A stretch of 48,236 nucleotides of DNA from an uncultured Bacteroidales bacterium (lineage in GTDB: Bacteria; Bacteroidota; Bacteroidia; Bacteroidales; Paludibacteraceae), in the NCBI GenBank assembly GCA_937915765.1, contig CALGHE010000114.1, forward strand, positions 1 through 48,236. Direction: 5' to 3'. The translations under genes and the position numbers were made by a program. Positions 24,607 to 34,277 of this stretch are shown in pieces. The notes under the pieces were generated by a model. The model was not told the origin of the DNA. It saw only the letters and a program-made list of their open reading frames with translations, and searched no databases. The stretch's first letter is position 1, and each line of letters starts with the position of its first letter.

Positions 24607-27600
24607 ATGAAATCGTTCAAACTGTTTAACAATATTTGCGGTTGGATTGCATTTGCAATTGCTACGGTTGTCTATCTGATGACGGTTGAACCAACTGCAA
24701 GTTTTTGGGACTGTGGAGAATTTATAGCCACTGCAAATAAATTGGAAGTAGGGCATCCGCCAGGAGCTCCGTTCTTTATGTTAGTCGGACGCTTATTTAC
24801 GTTGATGGCGGCAGACCAGTCGCAGGTGGCACTGATGATGAACTCGTTTTCTGCAATTTGCAGCTCATTGTGCATCATGTTCCTGTTCTGGACGATTACA
24901 AACCTTGCCCGCAAGATACTTGTAGGTCACTCTTTTGACTTGAATTTAGGACAGACGATTGGAGTGCTTGGTGCCGGATTTGTCGGAGCTATGGCATGCA
25001 CATTCTCTGACACGTTCTGGTTTTCTGCTGTAGAGGCGGAGGTTTACGCTTTTTCCTCATTGTTTACCGCTGTTGTGTTCTGGGCAATGCTGAAGTGGGA
25101 CGACGTGGCGGACGAACCGCATGCAAACAGATGGATTGTGTTCATTGCCTACCTTATGGGTATTTCGGTGGCAGTGCACTTGCTTAACTTGCTGACAATC
25201 CCGGCTTTGTGCCTGATTTACTATTTCCGCAAGTACAAAACAACTTTGAAAGGCTCGATTGTCACATTGCTAATATCGGTTGGGGTGCTTGCCGCAATTC
25301 TTTACGGTATAGTGCCAGGCTTCGTAGAAGTGGCGAGCTGGTTTGAACTATTGTTCGTAAATGTACTTGGCTTCAGTTTCAATACCGGAACTTTATGCTA
25401 TGCCATCTTGCTTATATCTAGCCTTGTATGGTCTATTTACGAGACTAGCGATAAGGACGGAAATCCTATACGACAGAAGTTGTCTTTCTTACTTTCTGTA
25501 TCGCTGCTTGGTATTCCGTTCTTTGGAGGGAAAGTTTTGCTCGGCATAGTTTTAATATTGGCGCTGGCTGTATGGCTGTTCTCTATAGAAAGAAGAGAGA
25601 CAATGGTTCATCTGAACACCATAGTTCTGTGCCTTACTGTAATCTTGATTGGTTACTCTTCTTATGCGGTTGTCGTTATACGTTCGTCTGCGAATCCTCC
25701 TATGGACCAGAACTCTCCAGACGATGTGTTCACGCTCAAAAGTTATTTGAACCGTGACCAGTACGGAGACACTCCGCTTCTGTTCGGAAAGAGTTACGCT
25801 TCGGACCTGGAAAGAAAGAGAAACGGTGATTACAACATAGAAGAAAAAGAAGCTATATGGGCGAAGAAAATCAAAGTGTCTGACGAAGAGAAGGATAGTT
25901 ATGAGGCCTATGACCATAAGAAGAAGTACCATTACGACTACGAAATGTTCTTCCCTCGTATGCATAGCGACAACCCTAATCACGTTAGCGCATACAAGAG
26001 CTGGGCTAACATAGAGGGAAAAACATTCTCTTACAGGGACCGTAGCGGAAATTTGGCTCGGAAGAATGTGCCTACGTTCTCTGAAAACTTGAAGTTCTTC
26101 TTCAAGTATCAGGTGGGATTTATGTACTGGAGGTATTTTATGTGGAACTTTGTAGGGCGACAGAACGACATACAAGGACACGGTGAGATTACTAACGGTA
26201 ACTGGATAAGCGGTATCAGCTTTATAGACAACTTGCTTGTCGGAGACCAGACCAACCTCCCGGATGAACTTAAGAATAACAAGGGTAGAAACACGTATTA
26301 TTTCCTTCCGTTCATCTTAGGTATTTTAGGTATTTTGTTCCAATTTAACAGGGGCAAGAAGGGTATGGAAAGTTTCTGGCTCACGCTGATTCTTTTCTTC
26401 ATGACGGGATTGGCTATTGTGCTATATCTTAACCAGACTCCTTACCAGCCTCGTGAGCGAGACTACGCTTATGCGGGTTCGTTCTACGCATATTGCATCT
26501 GGATTGGATTTGGGGTGCTTTTTGTAATGGATTTCTTGTACAAGTTCTTGAAGAATAATAAAATAGCGGCGGCGATAGCTACGTTGCTGTGTATTCCTGT
26601 TCCGGCTCTCATGGCAGCTCAGAACTGGGACGACCACGACCGCTCTAACCGATACACTGCACGTGACTACGGTCAGAACTATCTGTTGTCTCTCGCTCCT
26701 AACGCGATTATATTCACAAACGGAGACAATGACACTTTCCCTCTATGGTACAATCAGGAGGTGGAAGGTTGCAGAACGGATGTGCGCGTGGCGAACCTCA
26801 GCTATCTGCAGATGGACTGGTATGTTGAGCAGATGCAGAAGCAGACGTACGAATCTGACCCGTTGCCGATGAGCCTCCGCCCTATTGACTATTCAAATGG
26901 CGAGAAAGATGTTGTTTATGTTTCAAACAAGCTTGAGTCGTTAGATTTAGGACTTGCGATGAAACTGTTTACAACTGAGAAACAGAGGATGGGTGAGCTG
27001 AAAGCGCGTTTGGGACTTCGTCCGGAATATGACATCTTATTGTCTGATAGGTTGACTCTCGACATAGATTCAGCTGCGGCGGTAAATTCAGGAACTGTAA
27101 GGCCTGAGTTGGCAAAGAACATTGTGAAGCAGATTGACATAAATCTGAAGAACAAATCTTACATTGGCAAACATGAGCTTGTCATTCTTGACCTTTTGGC
27201 AAATAACAACTGGGAGCGTCCTATCTACTTCGCTGTTTCTGGCGGAGAGGAACTTGGACTTAGACGTTATTTCCAGCTGGAAGGTATGGCAAATCGTCTT
27301 GTGCCTGTCAATTTCAGAGGAAATGACGGAGGCGTGAACACGGAGGTGATGTACGACAACATGATGCACAAATTCAAATGGGGCGGCCTTGACAAGGGCA
27401 ACACAGATATCTATATGGACGAAAACAACATCCGTATGGCTACAACGCACAGATTCATGTTTGTCCGCCTTGCCGAAGGACTTATAAGCGAGGGTAAGAA
27501 CGAGAAGGCCGAAGAGGTGCTGGACTACTGTCAGAAAGTTATTCCGTCCGCATTAGTGCCGCACGATGTTCGTTCTGTTTACATCGCAAATCTGTACGAG

Positions 27601-27900
27601 GCTTTGGGTAAAAAGGAAAAGGCTCACGCAATCACTTCTGAACTTTCTGAAAAGTCTTTGCAGTACTTGAAATGGTATTATGAGATGGTGAGCAAGAGGG
27701 CTTCGCAGATGTCATTTTCGGAAAAGTCTTCTGAAAATCCGGCAAAGTCTCTTGGCATCACAAGCGACTACAAACAGTATCTGTCTTTGTTGAACTTCTT
27801 GTCAGAAATTGAAAGACGGTTGGGCAATACTGAAATAGCGGATGGTTTGGACAAGGAGGTTGAACATTACGCAGGTTTTGCTAACAAATATAAATTTTAA
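24607..27900 (+). CDS. DUF2723 membrane protein (GT-C-type glycosyltransferase)
   Basis: This is a 1097-residue protein. The ATG at 24607 is chosen because the GTG at 24556 overlaps the promoter. The N-terminal half has about ten membrane segments. The DUF2723 signature is at residues 20-60: MTVEPTASFWDCGEFI, KLEVGHPPGAPFFML, with the acidic residue in the first external loop that GT-C enzymes use. Further hydrophobic segments occur near residue 580-680, followed by PYQPRERDYAYAGSFYA. A large soluble C-terminal part contains TNGDNDTFPLWYNQE and a short TPR-like end (LAEGLISEGKNEKAEEVLDYCQ). The family is related to protein O-mannosyltransferases. A role in general protein O-glycosylation or lipid A/glycan modification is possible but not proven. 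A deacetylase gene follows after 2 bp. Confidence 0.88.
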   Translation: MKSFKLFNNICGWIAFAIATVVYLMTVEPTASFWDCGEFIATANKLEVGHPPGAPFFMLVGRLFTLMAADQSQVALMMNSFSAICSSLCIMFLFWTITNLARKILVGHSFDLNLGQTIGVLGAGFVGAMACTFSDTFWFSAVEAEVYAFSSLFTAVVFWAMLKWDDVADEPHANRWIVFIAYLMGISVAVHLLNLLTIPALCLIYYFRKYKTTLKGSIVTLLISVGVLAAILYGIVPGFVEVASWFELLFVNVLGFSFNTGTLCYAILLISSLVWSIYETSDKDGNPIRQKLSFLLSVSLLGIPFFGGKVLLGIVLILALAVWLFSIERRETMVHLNTIVLCLTVILIGYSSYAVVVIRSSANPPMDQNSPDDVFTLKSYLNRDQYGDTPLLFGKSYASDLERKRNGDYNIEEKEAIWAKKIKVSDEEKDSYEAYDHKKKYHYDYEMFFPRMHSDNPNHVSAYKSWANIEGKTFSYRDRSGNLARKNVPTFSENLKFFFKYQVGFMYWRYFMWNFVGRQNDIQGHGEITNGNWISGISFIDNLLVGDQTNLPDELKNNKGRNTYYFLPFILGILGILFQFNRGKKGMESFWLTLILFFMTGLAIVLYLNQTPYQPRERDYAYAGSFYAYCIWIGFGVLFVMDFLYKFLKNNKIAAAIATLLCIPVPALMAAQNWDDHDRSNRYTARDYGQNYLLSLAPNAIIFTNGDNDTFPLWYNQEVEGCRTDVRVANLSYLQMDWYVEQMQKQTYESDPLPMSLRPIDYSNGEKDVVYVSNKLESLDLGLAMKLFTTEKQRMGELKARLGLRPEYDILLSDRLTLDIDSAAAVNSGTVRPELAKNIVKQIDINLKNKSYIGKHELVILDLLANNNWERPIYFAVSGGEELGLRRYFQLEGMANRLVPVNFRGNDGGVNTEVMYDNMMHKFKWGGLDKGNTDIYMDENNIRMATTHRFMFVRLAEGLISEGKNEKAEEVLDYCQKVIPSALVPHDVRSVYIANLYEALGKKEKAHAITSELSEKSLQYLKWYYEMVSKRASQMSFSEKSSENPAKSLGITSDYKQYLSLLNFLSEIERRLGNTEIADGLDKEVEHYAGFANKYKF

Positions 27901-27902
27901 CA

Positions 27903-28538
27903 ATGCTGATAGAACAGACTCCAGACTTCATCAGGAAACTTATTCCGGGTGCAGTCTGGAGATTACCACAAAAGGAGAAAACTGTATATCTCACGTTCGA
28001 CGACGGCCCGATTCCGGAGGTTACTCCTTGGGTTTTGGACTTGTTAAGGAAATATAATATAAAGGCGACGTTCTTTTGCGTTGGAGACAATGTGCGCAAA
28101 CACCCTGAAGTTTTCAAGATGCTTGTAAGTGCCGGGCATTCGGTAGGCAATCACACGTTTAACCATCTGCAGGGCTTCAAAGTGAAGTCTGACAAATATG
28201 TTGAGAATGTGGAGCTGGCTGATGCGTACATACGTAGCAATTTGTTCCGTCCGCCTCATGGACATCTGAGAATAAGACAAGGGACTAGACTCTCGAAAAA
28301 GTTCAGATTCGTTATGTGGGACGTTATTACGCGGGACTACAACAGAAAACTGAGCGGAGAATACGTGCTGAATGTGGTGAAACGATACGCGAGAAACGGC
28401 TCTATTATCGTGTTTCACGATTCGATAAAAGCGGAGAAAAACATGAAGTACGCCCTCCCGAGGGCCATCGAGTTTCTTCTTTCCGAAGGTTACAAATTTG
28501 AAAAAATCACGGAAGAGGAGATTCTTAAAGCGATTTAA
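27903..28538 (+). CDS. Polysaccharide deacetylase (NodB homology domain)
   Basis: This 211-residue carbohydrate esterase family 4 protein has all usual motifs: TFDDGP (residue ~30, catalytic and metal Asp), HSVGNHTFNH (~78, the metal-binding H-x3-H), RPPHGHLR (~118, where RPPYG is usual), WDVITRDY (~138) and VFHDS (~172, catalytic His). No clear signal peptide; the N-terminus (MLIEQTPDFIRKLIPGAVW) may be a membrane-associating segment. It probably N-deacetylates GlcNAc or a related sugar in a wall or surface glycan. It starts 2 bp after the DUF2723 stop, so co-transcription and work on the same glycan pathway are likely. Confidence 0.92.
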   Translation: MLIEQTPDFIRKLIPGAVWRLPQKEKTVYLTFDDGPIPEVTPWVLDLLRKYNIKATFFCVGDNVRKHPEVFKMLVSAGHSVGNHTFNHLQGFKVKSDKYVENVELADAYIRSNLFRPPHGHLRIRQGTRLSKKFRFVMWDVITRDYNRKLSGEYVLNVVKRYARNGSIIVFHDSIKAEKNMKYALPRAIEFLLSEGYKFEKITEEEILKAI

Positions 28539-28635
28539 GGCATCAGAATTATGTTTTAAAATGCCTCGGCAAACTCAGGTGTGATTAAACTTTCGCTGCA
28601 GCATTAATGTTATTTAGATAATACAAGATAAGAAA

Positions 28636-29904
28636 ATGAAGATATTACTTTTAGGTTCAGGCGGGCGCGAACATGCGTTGGCATGGAAAATAGCTCAAAG
28701 CAGAAAAGTTGAAAAACTATTTATAGCTCCAGGAAACGGAGGAACGGCCTCTGTGGGCGAAAATGTGAACATCGCGGCCGACGATTTCCCGAAGATAGCA
28801 AAGTTTGTCGTGGAAAATTGCATCAACATGGTAGTTGTTGGTCCGGAGGACCCGTTGGTGAAAGGGGTTTATGATTATTTCCAGAATGACGCGCAGCTGA
28901 AGTCTATTCCGGTTATTGGTCCGTCGAAAGAGGGTGCGCAGCTTGAAGGCTCTAAGGATTTCGCTAAGGCCTTTATGATGCGTCATAATATTCCAACAGC
29001 AAGATACAAGAGTTTTACAAAAGATAACGTTGAAGAGGGTTATGCGTTCCTCGAAGAGCTTGAGGCTCCTTATGTGCTTAAGGCAGACGGACTTGCAGCA
29101 GGTAAAGGTGTGCTTATAATTCAAGACCTTGACGAAGCTAAGCGAGAACTTTCCAATATGCTCGAAGGCAAATTCGGCTCTGCAAGCGCGACCGTCGTTA
29201 TTGAAGAGTTCCTCTCTGGCATAGAGTGCTCTGTTTTTGTCCTGACTGACGGAGATTCGTACAAAATACTTCCTGTCGCAAAAGATTACAAACGTATAGG
29301 AGAGGGCGACAAAGGACTGAACACTGGCGGAATGGGCTCTGTCTCTCCGGTATCTTTTGCCGACGAAACTTTCATGAAAAAGGTGGAAGAGCGCATCGTA
29401 ATCCCGACTATTCAGGGTCTGAAGAAAGAAAACATCGTTTACAAAGGTTTTATTTTCCTTGGGCTGATAAGCGTGAAAGGCGAACCTGTTGTAATTGAGT
29501 ATAATGTCCGTATGGGAGACCCTGAGACCGAGTCTGTTATGCTTCGAGTGAAGTCGGACTTGGTAGATTTGCTTGAAGGTGTTGCTACTGGCACACTTGG
29601 CAAACGCGAACTTGTGGAAGACGAACGTTTTGCGGTTAGCGTCATGCTCGTGTCAGGAGGCTATCCTGAAGAGTACGAAAAGAATAAAGAGATGACAGGT
29701 GTTGACGAAGTTACAGACTCTATTCTTTTCCACGCAGGCACAAAGCTTGAGAACGGGAAGCTGCTCACAAACGGCGGACGAGTAATAGCTGTATCTTCTT
29801 ACGGCGCAACGAAAGACGAGGCTTTGGCAATATCTTTCAAAAACGCGAATATTATCAATTACGATAAGAAATATTTCAGGTCAGACATAGGTTTTGACTT
29901 GTAA
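28636..29904 (+). CDS. purD: Phosphoribosylamine-glycine ligase
   Basis: This is a 422-residue GAR synthetase, second step of purine biosynthesis: phosphoribosylamine + glycine + ATP to GAR. It is normal length. Motifs are the N-terminal LLLGSGGREHALAWKIAQS, VVGPEDPLVKGVYD, then the ATP-grasp domain with PYVLKADGLAAGKGVLI (about residues 146-162), EEFLSGIECSVF, KDYKRIGEGDKGLNTGGMGSVSP (about 215-240) and EYNVRMGDPETESVM (about 287-301). It follows the deacetylase by 97 bp and is followed by a long hairpin. Confidence 0.96.
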   Translation: MKILLLGSGGREHALAWKIAQSRKVEKLFIAPGNGGTASVGENVNIAADDFPKIAKFVVENCINMVVVGPEDPLVKGVYDYFQNDAQLKSIPVIGPSKEGAQLEGSKDFAKAFMMRHNIPTARYKSFTKDNVEEGYAFLEELEAPYVLKADGLAAGKGVLIIQDLDEAKRELSNMLEGKFGSASATVVIEEFLSGIECSVFVLTDGDSYKILPVAKDYKRIGEGDKGLNTGGMGSVSPVSFADETFMKKVEERIVIPTIQGLKKENIVYKGFIFLGLISVKGEPVVIEYNVRMGDPETESVMLRVKSDLVDLLEGVATGTLGKRELVEDERFAVSVMLVSGGYPEEYEKNKEMTGVDEVTDSILFHAGTKLENGKLLTNGGRVIAVSSYGATKDEALAISFKNANIINYDKKYFRSDIGFDL

Positions 29905-29917
29905 CAAAAACAAAAAA

Positions 29918-29962
29918 GACGAAGGCTTAGGCAGACTCACAGTCCGTTCCTAAGCCTTTGTC
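29918..29962. terminator. Long hairpin after purD
   Basis: GACGAAGGCTTAGG (29918-29931) pairs with CCTAAGCCTTTGTC (29949-29962) through 14 bp with one G-U pair. No T-run follows on the plus strand. On the minus strand a T-rich run follows (plus 29906-29917), so the element is terminator-like mainly in that direction although no minus-strand gene precedes it. It may protect the purD mRNA 3' end. Confidence 0.5.
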
Positions 29963-29979
29963 TCCAAAAAAGAAAACTG

Positions 29980-30972
29980 ATGCAGAATCGCAGATGGTCA
30001 GACATAATAGTTCCTTGCGCAAAGAACAACATCATTTGCATATTGTTGTTGGCGGTATTGTGGAACGACGTGTTTTTTTGCTCCCAGACAGGCAGCGTGA
30101 GCCAGTCAGGCTCATTTTTTGTCGATAAAATCTTAACTTTTACAGGGTTTAGCCAGTCTGTCGGCCGAATCATAAACTTTGTGATATTTGCGGCCGTTTC
30201 GTTCTTCATACTAAGGATGAACGATGTGTTTCTTTTTATAAAGACCAGAACCGTTCTGCCCACCTTCTTTTTTGTCATCAGCGGTAGCCTTTTGCTTCCT
30301 CATGAATTTACGTCGGCTGCTTTTGTCACGACGCTTTTGCTTTTGTCCATAAACTCGGCCTGCAAGATGTGTGTCACCGAACGTATACATTTTGCCTTTA
30401 ACGTAGGAATGCTGATAGCCCTTGCGTCGCTTGTGTATCCTTTTGCTCTGATATTGGTGTTGCCTTTCTGGAGCTTTGCTTTAAGCTTCAACATGTTCTC
30501 TTTGCGAACCATTCTGGCAACAGTTATAGGAGCCTTCATTCCGTATCTTTACGGAATGATGTGGCTGTTTTTCATAGACGGGGAACTTCATTTCCCGATA
30601 GACTGCAGCTTCTCATTCCAATATTCTTTGCCGGATAACATCTTCAAAGCCGTATTTTTAGGGGTGAATGCGGTGCTTCTGCTTGTCTCTGTCATAAATC
30701 TTATTGTGACAAATTCGCAGGAGAATATTCGTCCGCAACGTATGTTTTCATATTTCCTGACCTCTTTGACATTCGCATTGGCGGTCACACTGTTTGTTCC
30801 GGGCGGGCTTCTTAACATGGGCGGGCTTGTCATTGTGCTTTCAAGTTTCATTGTCGGACGTTTTTTTACGCTTAATTACGCTTACGCTCGGATAGTGAAG
30901 ATTCTGCTGTGGATTTACCTTGTTGCCTCTACGGCATATTTTATACTTAATTTAAGTTCCTCAAATGTTTGA
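29980..30972 (+). CDS. Polytopic membrane protein, DUF6427-like
   Basis: This 330-residue protein has about nine hydrophobic segments. Features resembling the Bacteroidetes family DUF6427 are the RTVLPTFFFVISGSLLLPHEF segment (about residues 90-110), FNVGMLIALASLVYPFALILVLPFW (about 139-163) and the SLRTILATVIGAFIPYLYG segment (about 173-193). Function of the family is unknown; a transport or glycan-membrane role is possible. The gene overlaps the following VTT-domain gene by 8 bp, so the two are coupled. The family call is from memory. Confidence 0.7.
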   Translation: MQNRRWSDIIVPCAKNNIICILLLAVLWNDVFFCSQTGSVSQSGSFFVDKILTFTGFSQSVGRIINFVIFAAVSFFILRMNDVFLFIKTRTVLPTFFFVISGSLLLPHEFTSAAFVTTLLLLSINSACKMCVTERIHFAFNVGMLIALASLVYPFALILVLPFWSFALSFNMFSLRTILATVIGAFIPYLYGMMWLFFIDGELHFPIDCSFSFQYSLPDNIFKAVFLGVNAVLLLVSVINLIVTNSQENIRPQRMFSYFLTSLTFALAVTLFVPGGLLNMGGLVIVLSSFIVGRFFTLNYAYARIVKILLWIYLVASTAYFILNLSSSNV

Positions 30973-31438
30973 AGCGTTTAGTTTTGACATTGCAGACCTT
31001 GCTAATTACGGCTATTTTGGCCTTTTCATCGCGTCTTTTCTTGCGGCAACGATTCTTCCTATAAGTTCGGAAGTGGTTCTTTCCGCGTTGCTTTCGTTCG
31101 GTCTGAACGCATGGATGTGCCTTTGGTGGTGCACGGTAGGCAACACGCTTGGCGGAATGACTTGCTACCTCATCGGGCTGTTGGGTAAACAGGACTGGAT
31201 TGAGAAATATCTGAAAGTCAGCCGTCGCCAGTTTATCAAAGTCCGTTACTGGATGAGGCATAGAGGTGTGTTTCTCGCCATGCTCACGTTCCTTCCGGTT
31301 GTCGGAGATGTAATAGCCATAGTATTAGGGTTCATGAGGTGTAACGCATGGCTTGTCTCTCTCTTTATGTTCATAGGCAAAGGGTTGAGATATTTTGTGT
31401 GGATTATGCTTAACAGCACGATAATGGAGATCTGCTGA
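30965..31438 (+). CDS. YqaA/DedA-like VTT-domain membrane protein
   Basis: This is a 157-residue membrane protein of the short YqaA subgroup of the DedA/VTT superfamily. Recognisable parts are GYFGLFIASFLAATILPISSEVV near the start, containing the re-entrant-loop-like PISSE, then TVGNTLGGMTCYLIGLLGK, and RHRGVFLAMLTFLPVVGDVIAIVLGFMR, where the Pro and Gly of the second re-entrant loop are conserved. DedA-superfamily proteins move lipids or support membrane potential; for YqaA the substrate is unknown. The start overlaps the end of the upstream membrane protein by 8 bp. Confidence 0.85.
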   Translation: MFEAFSFDIADLANYGYFGLFIASFLAATILPISSEVVLSALLSFGLNAWMCLWWCTVGNTLGGMTCYLIGLLGKQDWIEKYLKVSRRQFIKVRYWMRHRGVFLAMLTFLPVVGDVIAIVLGFMRCNAWLVSLFMFIGKGLRYFVWIMLNSTIMEIC

Positions 31439-31561
31439 TAGAGATGCGTTGCCGCAAATGACATTCCTGATGGCGAGTCTGATTCTTTTAACAAAATTTA
31501 AGAGTGAAAATCAAAATATAAATTTTATCTTTGTGATTCGAATATGTAAAACTATAAAAAT

Positions 31562-32824
31562 ATGCTGCAATTTTTTAACAATGAGACCTTCAGACGCAGA
31601 ACGGTGCTTGTGTGCCGTATAATTTTAGGGTGCGTCTTTATCTTTTCGGGGTTTGCTAAGGCCATAGATCCGCTTGGGGGGCTTTACAAAGTAGAGGACT
31701 ACCTTGTCGCTTTCGGCTGGGATTTCCTTATTCCTTTAGCTTTCATTGGCTCTACTCTGCTTTCAATCGCTGAGTTTGTGCTTGGAGTAGCCTTATTGTT
31801 TGGCCTGCGCTTGAAGTGGACTGCTATCTGCACATTGCTCTTCATGGCTGTAATGACTCCGCTAACTTTATACATCGCAATATACAATCCGGTAACAGAC
31901 TGCGGTTGTTTTGGAGAAGCCTTGAAAATCAGCAACTGGGAAACTTTCTGGAAAAATGTGGTGTTCTCTGTTATGGCTGTAATCGTATATCTATGGAGAG
32001 ACTCTGACAATAGCAAGTATAGTCTTAGCACGGAAATAGGCATTGTGGCGTACTCGTTTGTCTTTATGTGCTTCACATCTTACTACTGTTTGGAAAATCT
32101 TCCGATAATAGATTTCCGCCCTTACAAGATAGGCACAAACATGCCTGAGGCTATGGCTATTCCGGAAGACGCTAAACCGGATGTGTATGAGACTAAGTTC
32201 ATCTACGAAAAGGATGGGCAGCAGAAAGAGTTCACCCTTGAAAACTATCCTAAGGGGGACACTGCATGGAAACATGTGGAAACTATCAGTGAACTTGTGG
32301 AGAAAGGTTATGAGCCGCCAATCCATGACTTCACTATGGACGACATTGATATGGGCGACTTGACGGAAGATGTGTTAGCCGACCCTAACTACTCGTTCCT
32401 TGTTGTCTGCTCCAAAATAGATAAGACAGACACTGCGTTCAGCCAAAAGGTGAATGACGCGTATCAGTTCGCGCAAAATAACGGATACGGATTCTACTGT
32501 CTGACAAATACCGGTCTTGAAAGTGAGGAGCTTGAAAACTTTAAGACAAAGTATAATGCAGAATATAAGTTCGTGAACACTGACGAAATTACGTTGAAGA
32601 CAATTGTGCGCTCTAATCCGGGTATGGTCCTTATTAAGGAGGGTGTTGTGATTAACAAATGGAGCGCTAAAAATATTCCTACGTTCGAGGAACCGCTTGA
32701 AGCGTCAGAACATGGAAAACTGGTTGTGGCTAATGACTGGCTGACTGCGTTCGTCTTCTTCTTTATTTTCTTCTTGCCAATCGGTCTTTTTTTCGGGGCA
32801 AAGAGATTTGTGTGTAAAAAATAA
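31562..32824 (+). CDS. DoxX-like membrane protein with periplasmic domain (BT_3928 family)
   Basis: This 420-residue protein has four N-terminal helices forming a DoxX/MauE-like domain: VCRIILGCVFIFSGFAKAIDPLG (residues 14-36, the family signature), then SIAEFVLGVALLFG, and VTDCGCFGEALKISNWETFWKNV (about 117-139, with the Cys-Gly-Cys that suggests a redox role). A fifth hydrophobic segment is near 160-178. A thioredoxin-like region follows (YSFLVVCSKIDKTD, GYGFYCLTNTG, PGMVLIKEGVVINKW), and one more helix lies at the end (FVFFFIFFLPIGLFFG). TATCTTTG at 31526-31533 is a likely -7 element. Disulfide or quinone redox chemistry in the envelope is inferred. Confidence 0.85.
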   Translation: MLQFFNNETFRRRTVLVCRIILGCVFIFSGFAKAIDPLGGLYKVEDYLVAFGWDFLIPLAFIGSTLLSIAEFVLGVALLFGLRLKWTAICTLLFMAVMTPLTLYIAIYNPVTDCGCFGEALKISNWETFWKNVVFSVMAVIVYLWRDSDNSKYSLSTEIGIVAYSFVFMCFTSYYCLENLPIIDFRPYKIGTNMPEAMAIPEDAKPDVYETKFIYEKDGQQKEFTLENYPKGDTAWKHVETISELVEKGYEPPIHDFTMDDIDMGDLTEDVLADPNYSFLVVCSKIDKTDTAFSQKVNDAYQFAQNNGYGFYCLTNTGLESEELENFKTKYNAEYKFVNTDEITLKTIVRSNPGMVLIKEGVVINKWSAKNIPTFEEPLEASEHGKLVVANDWLTAFVFFFIFFLPIGLFFGAKRFVCKK

Positions 32825-32846
32825 CTAATTCAAAATACATGAGGTG

Positions 32847-32889
32847 GAGACGCAAAAACACAATGATGCTTTGCGTCTCTGTCTTTTTC
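32847..32889 (+). terminator. Terminator after the DoxX-like gene
   Basis: GAGACGCAAA (32847-32856) pairs perfectly with TTTGCGTCTC (32870-32879), followed by a T-rich tract to 32889. It lies just upstream of the helicase start at 32903. Confidence 0.75.
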
Positions 32890-32902
32890 TTAATCGCAAA
32901 AA

Positions 32903-34225
32903 ATGAACAACGAAACCTTCGTAAACAAGATACTTCAGAACGTAGGGATAAAGGAACTGAACGAGATGCAGCAAACTATGCTGAAACGTTGTCAGGCAGG
33001 ACGAGACATCATTCTGCTTTCGCCTACAGGCTCCGGAAAAACGCTTGCATTCCTTATTCCGTTGGTTATGTCTGTGAAGACTTGCGAACAGGCAACACAG
33101 GCTCTTATTGTCACACCGTCTCGTGAATTGGCGCTTCAGATAGAGCATGTGCTGAAGTCGATGGGCTCTGGTGTGCGTGTTGGGTGTCTCTACGGAGGAC
33201 ATAATATGCTGACGGAGGAGAATCTGCTGAAAAACCCGCCTCATGTGATTGTGGGAACTCCTGGAAGACTATGTGACCATATAGATGCTGGCAGACTGAA
33301 GACAGACACCATAAAGACTTTGGTGCTGGACGAGTTTGACAAGTCGCTGGAGTTTGGCTTTACGGACGAGATGAAGCATATTGCGGAGAATCTCCGTGCG
33401 GTGAAGCTCAAGATGCTGATTTCCGCTACAGAAGCGGTTGAGATACCTTCTTTTACAGGACTGAGAAATCCGTCTAAGATAAATTTCCTTGAGAAAGACG
33501 AATCGCTTAAAAACTTGAAAATAAGAAAAGTGGCTTCTCCGCAGAAGGATAAGCTGGAGACGCTTCTGAAACTCATATGCACGCTCGGCAACAAATCTAC
33601 GCTTATATTCTGCAATCACAGAGATTCTGTTGACCGCGTTGCTGCATTTCTTGAGAAGCATGGCATTCTGTGCCAGACCTTTCACGGTGGAATGGAGCAG
33701 ATAGACAGAGAACGCTCTCTTTGCCTCTTCAGAAACGGGAGCCGTTATGTGATGATTTCGACGGACCTTGCCGCTCGCGGACTGGATATTCCGGAGATTC
33801 AGAATGTGATTCACTACCATCTGCCAACCTCCGAAGAGGCTTTCACGCATCGTAACGGACGTACAGCTCGTATGTTTGCCGATGGCTCTGCGTTTGTGAT
33901 TCTTAACGAAGCGGATAAAGTTCCAGACTTTATCACAAACGAGATGGAAGAGTTTTTGTTAGATGAAAACGCAAGGTTGCCTAAGAAGCCGGAATGGGAA
34001 ACTCTGTATATCGGAAAGGGCAAAAGAGACAAGATAAGCAAGTCTGACGTGGCTGGCTTTATGTTCCAAAAAGGGGCGTTGCTAAAAGAGGAGTTTGGGC
34101 TGATAGAGGTCAAGGAACAGTTCTCGCTTGTGGCAGTAAAAGCAAATCTTATAAAAGATTTGATAAAACGTATAAGCGGACAAAAAATAAAGGGTCAGAA
34201 AACTAAGTTTGAAATCGCGAAATAA
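32903..34225 (+). CDS. DEAD-box RNA helicase, DbpA-like
   Basis: This 440-residue helicase has motifs in order: Q-motif (IKELNEMQQTML), I SPTGSGKTLAF (about residues 40-50), Ia PSRELALQIE, GG, Ib GTPGRLCDH, II VLDEFDKS (DEFD instead of DEAD; I recall the same variant in other Bacteroidales), III ISAT, IV LIFCNHRDSVD, V STDLAARGLDIP and VI HRNGRTARM. The C-terminal region (about 370-440, YIGKGKRDKISKSDVAGFMFQKG) resembles the DbpA RNA-binding domain, which targets 23S rRNA. A role in 50S ribosome assembly is inferred. It converges on the BspA-like lipoprotein gene. Confidence 0.9.
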   Translation: MNNETFVNKILQNVGIKELNEMQQTMLKRCQAGRDIILLSPTGSGKTLAFLIPLVMSVKTCEQATQALIVTPSRELALQIEHVLKSMGSGVRVGCLYGGHNMLTEENLLKNPPHVIVGTPGRLCDHIDAGRLKTDTIKTLVLDEFDKSLEFGFTDEMKHIAENLRAVKLKMLISATEAVEIPSFTGLRNPSKINFLEKDESLKNLKIRKVASPQKDKLETLLKLICTLGNKSTLIFCNHRDSVDRVAAFLEKHGILCQTFHGGMEQIDRERSLCLFRNGSRYVMISTDLAARGLDIPEIQNVIHYHLPTSEEAFTHRNGRTARMFADGSAFVILNEADKVPDFITNEMEEFLLDENARLPKKPEWETLYIGKGKRDKISKSDVAGFMFQKGALLKEEFGLIEVKEQFSLVAVKANLIKDLIKRISGQKIKGQKTKFEIAK

Positions 34226-34232
34226 GTTGTTT

Positions 34233-34274
34233 GAGTTCGATAAAATTTGTCTAAACGCAGATTTTATCGGACTC
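34233..34274. terminator. Hairpin between convergent genes
   Basis: GAGTTCGATAAAAT (34233-34246) pairs with ATTTTATCGGACTC (34261-34274) through 14 bp with one G-U pair and a 14-nt loop. It fills almost the whole 52-bp gap between the helicase and the converging leucine-rich-repeat lipoprotein, so it may stop transcription from both sides, although no T-run is present. Confidence 0.55.
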
Positions 34275-34277
34275 ATG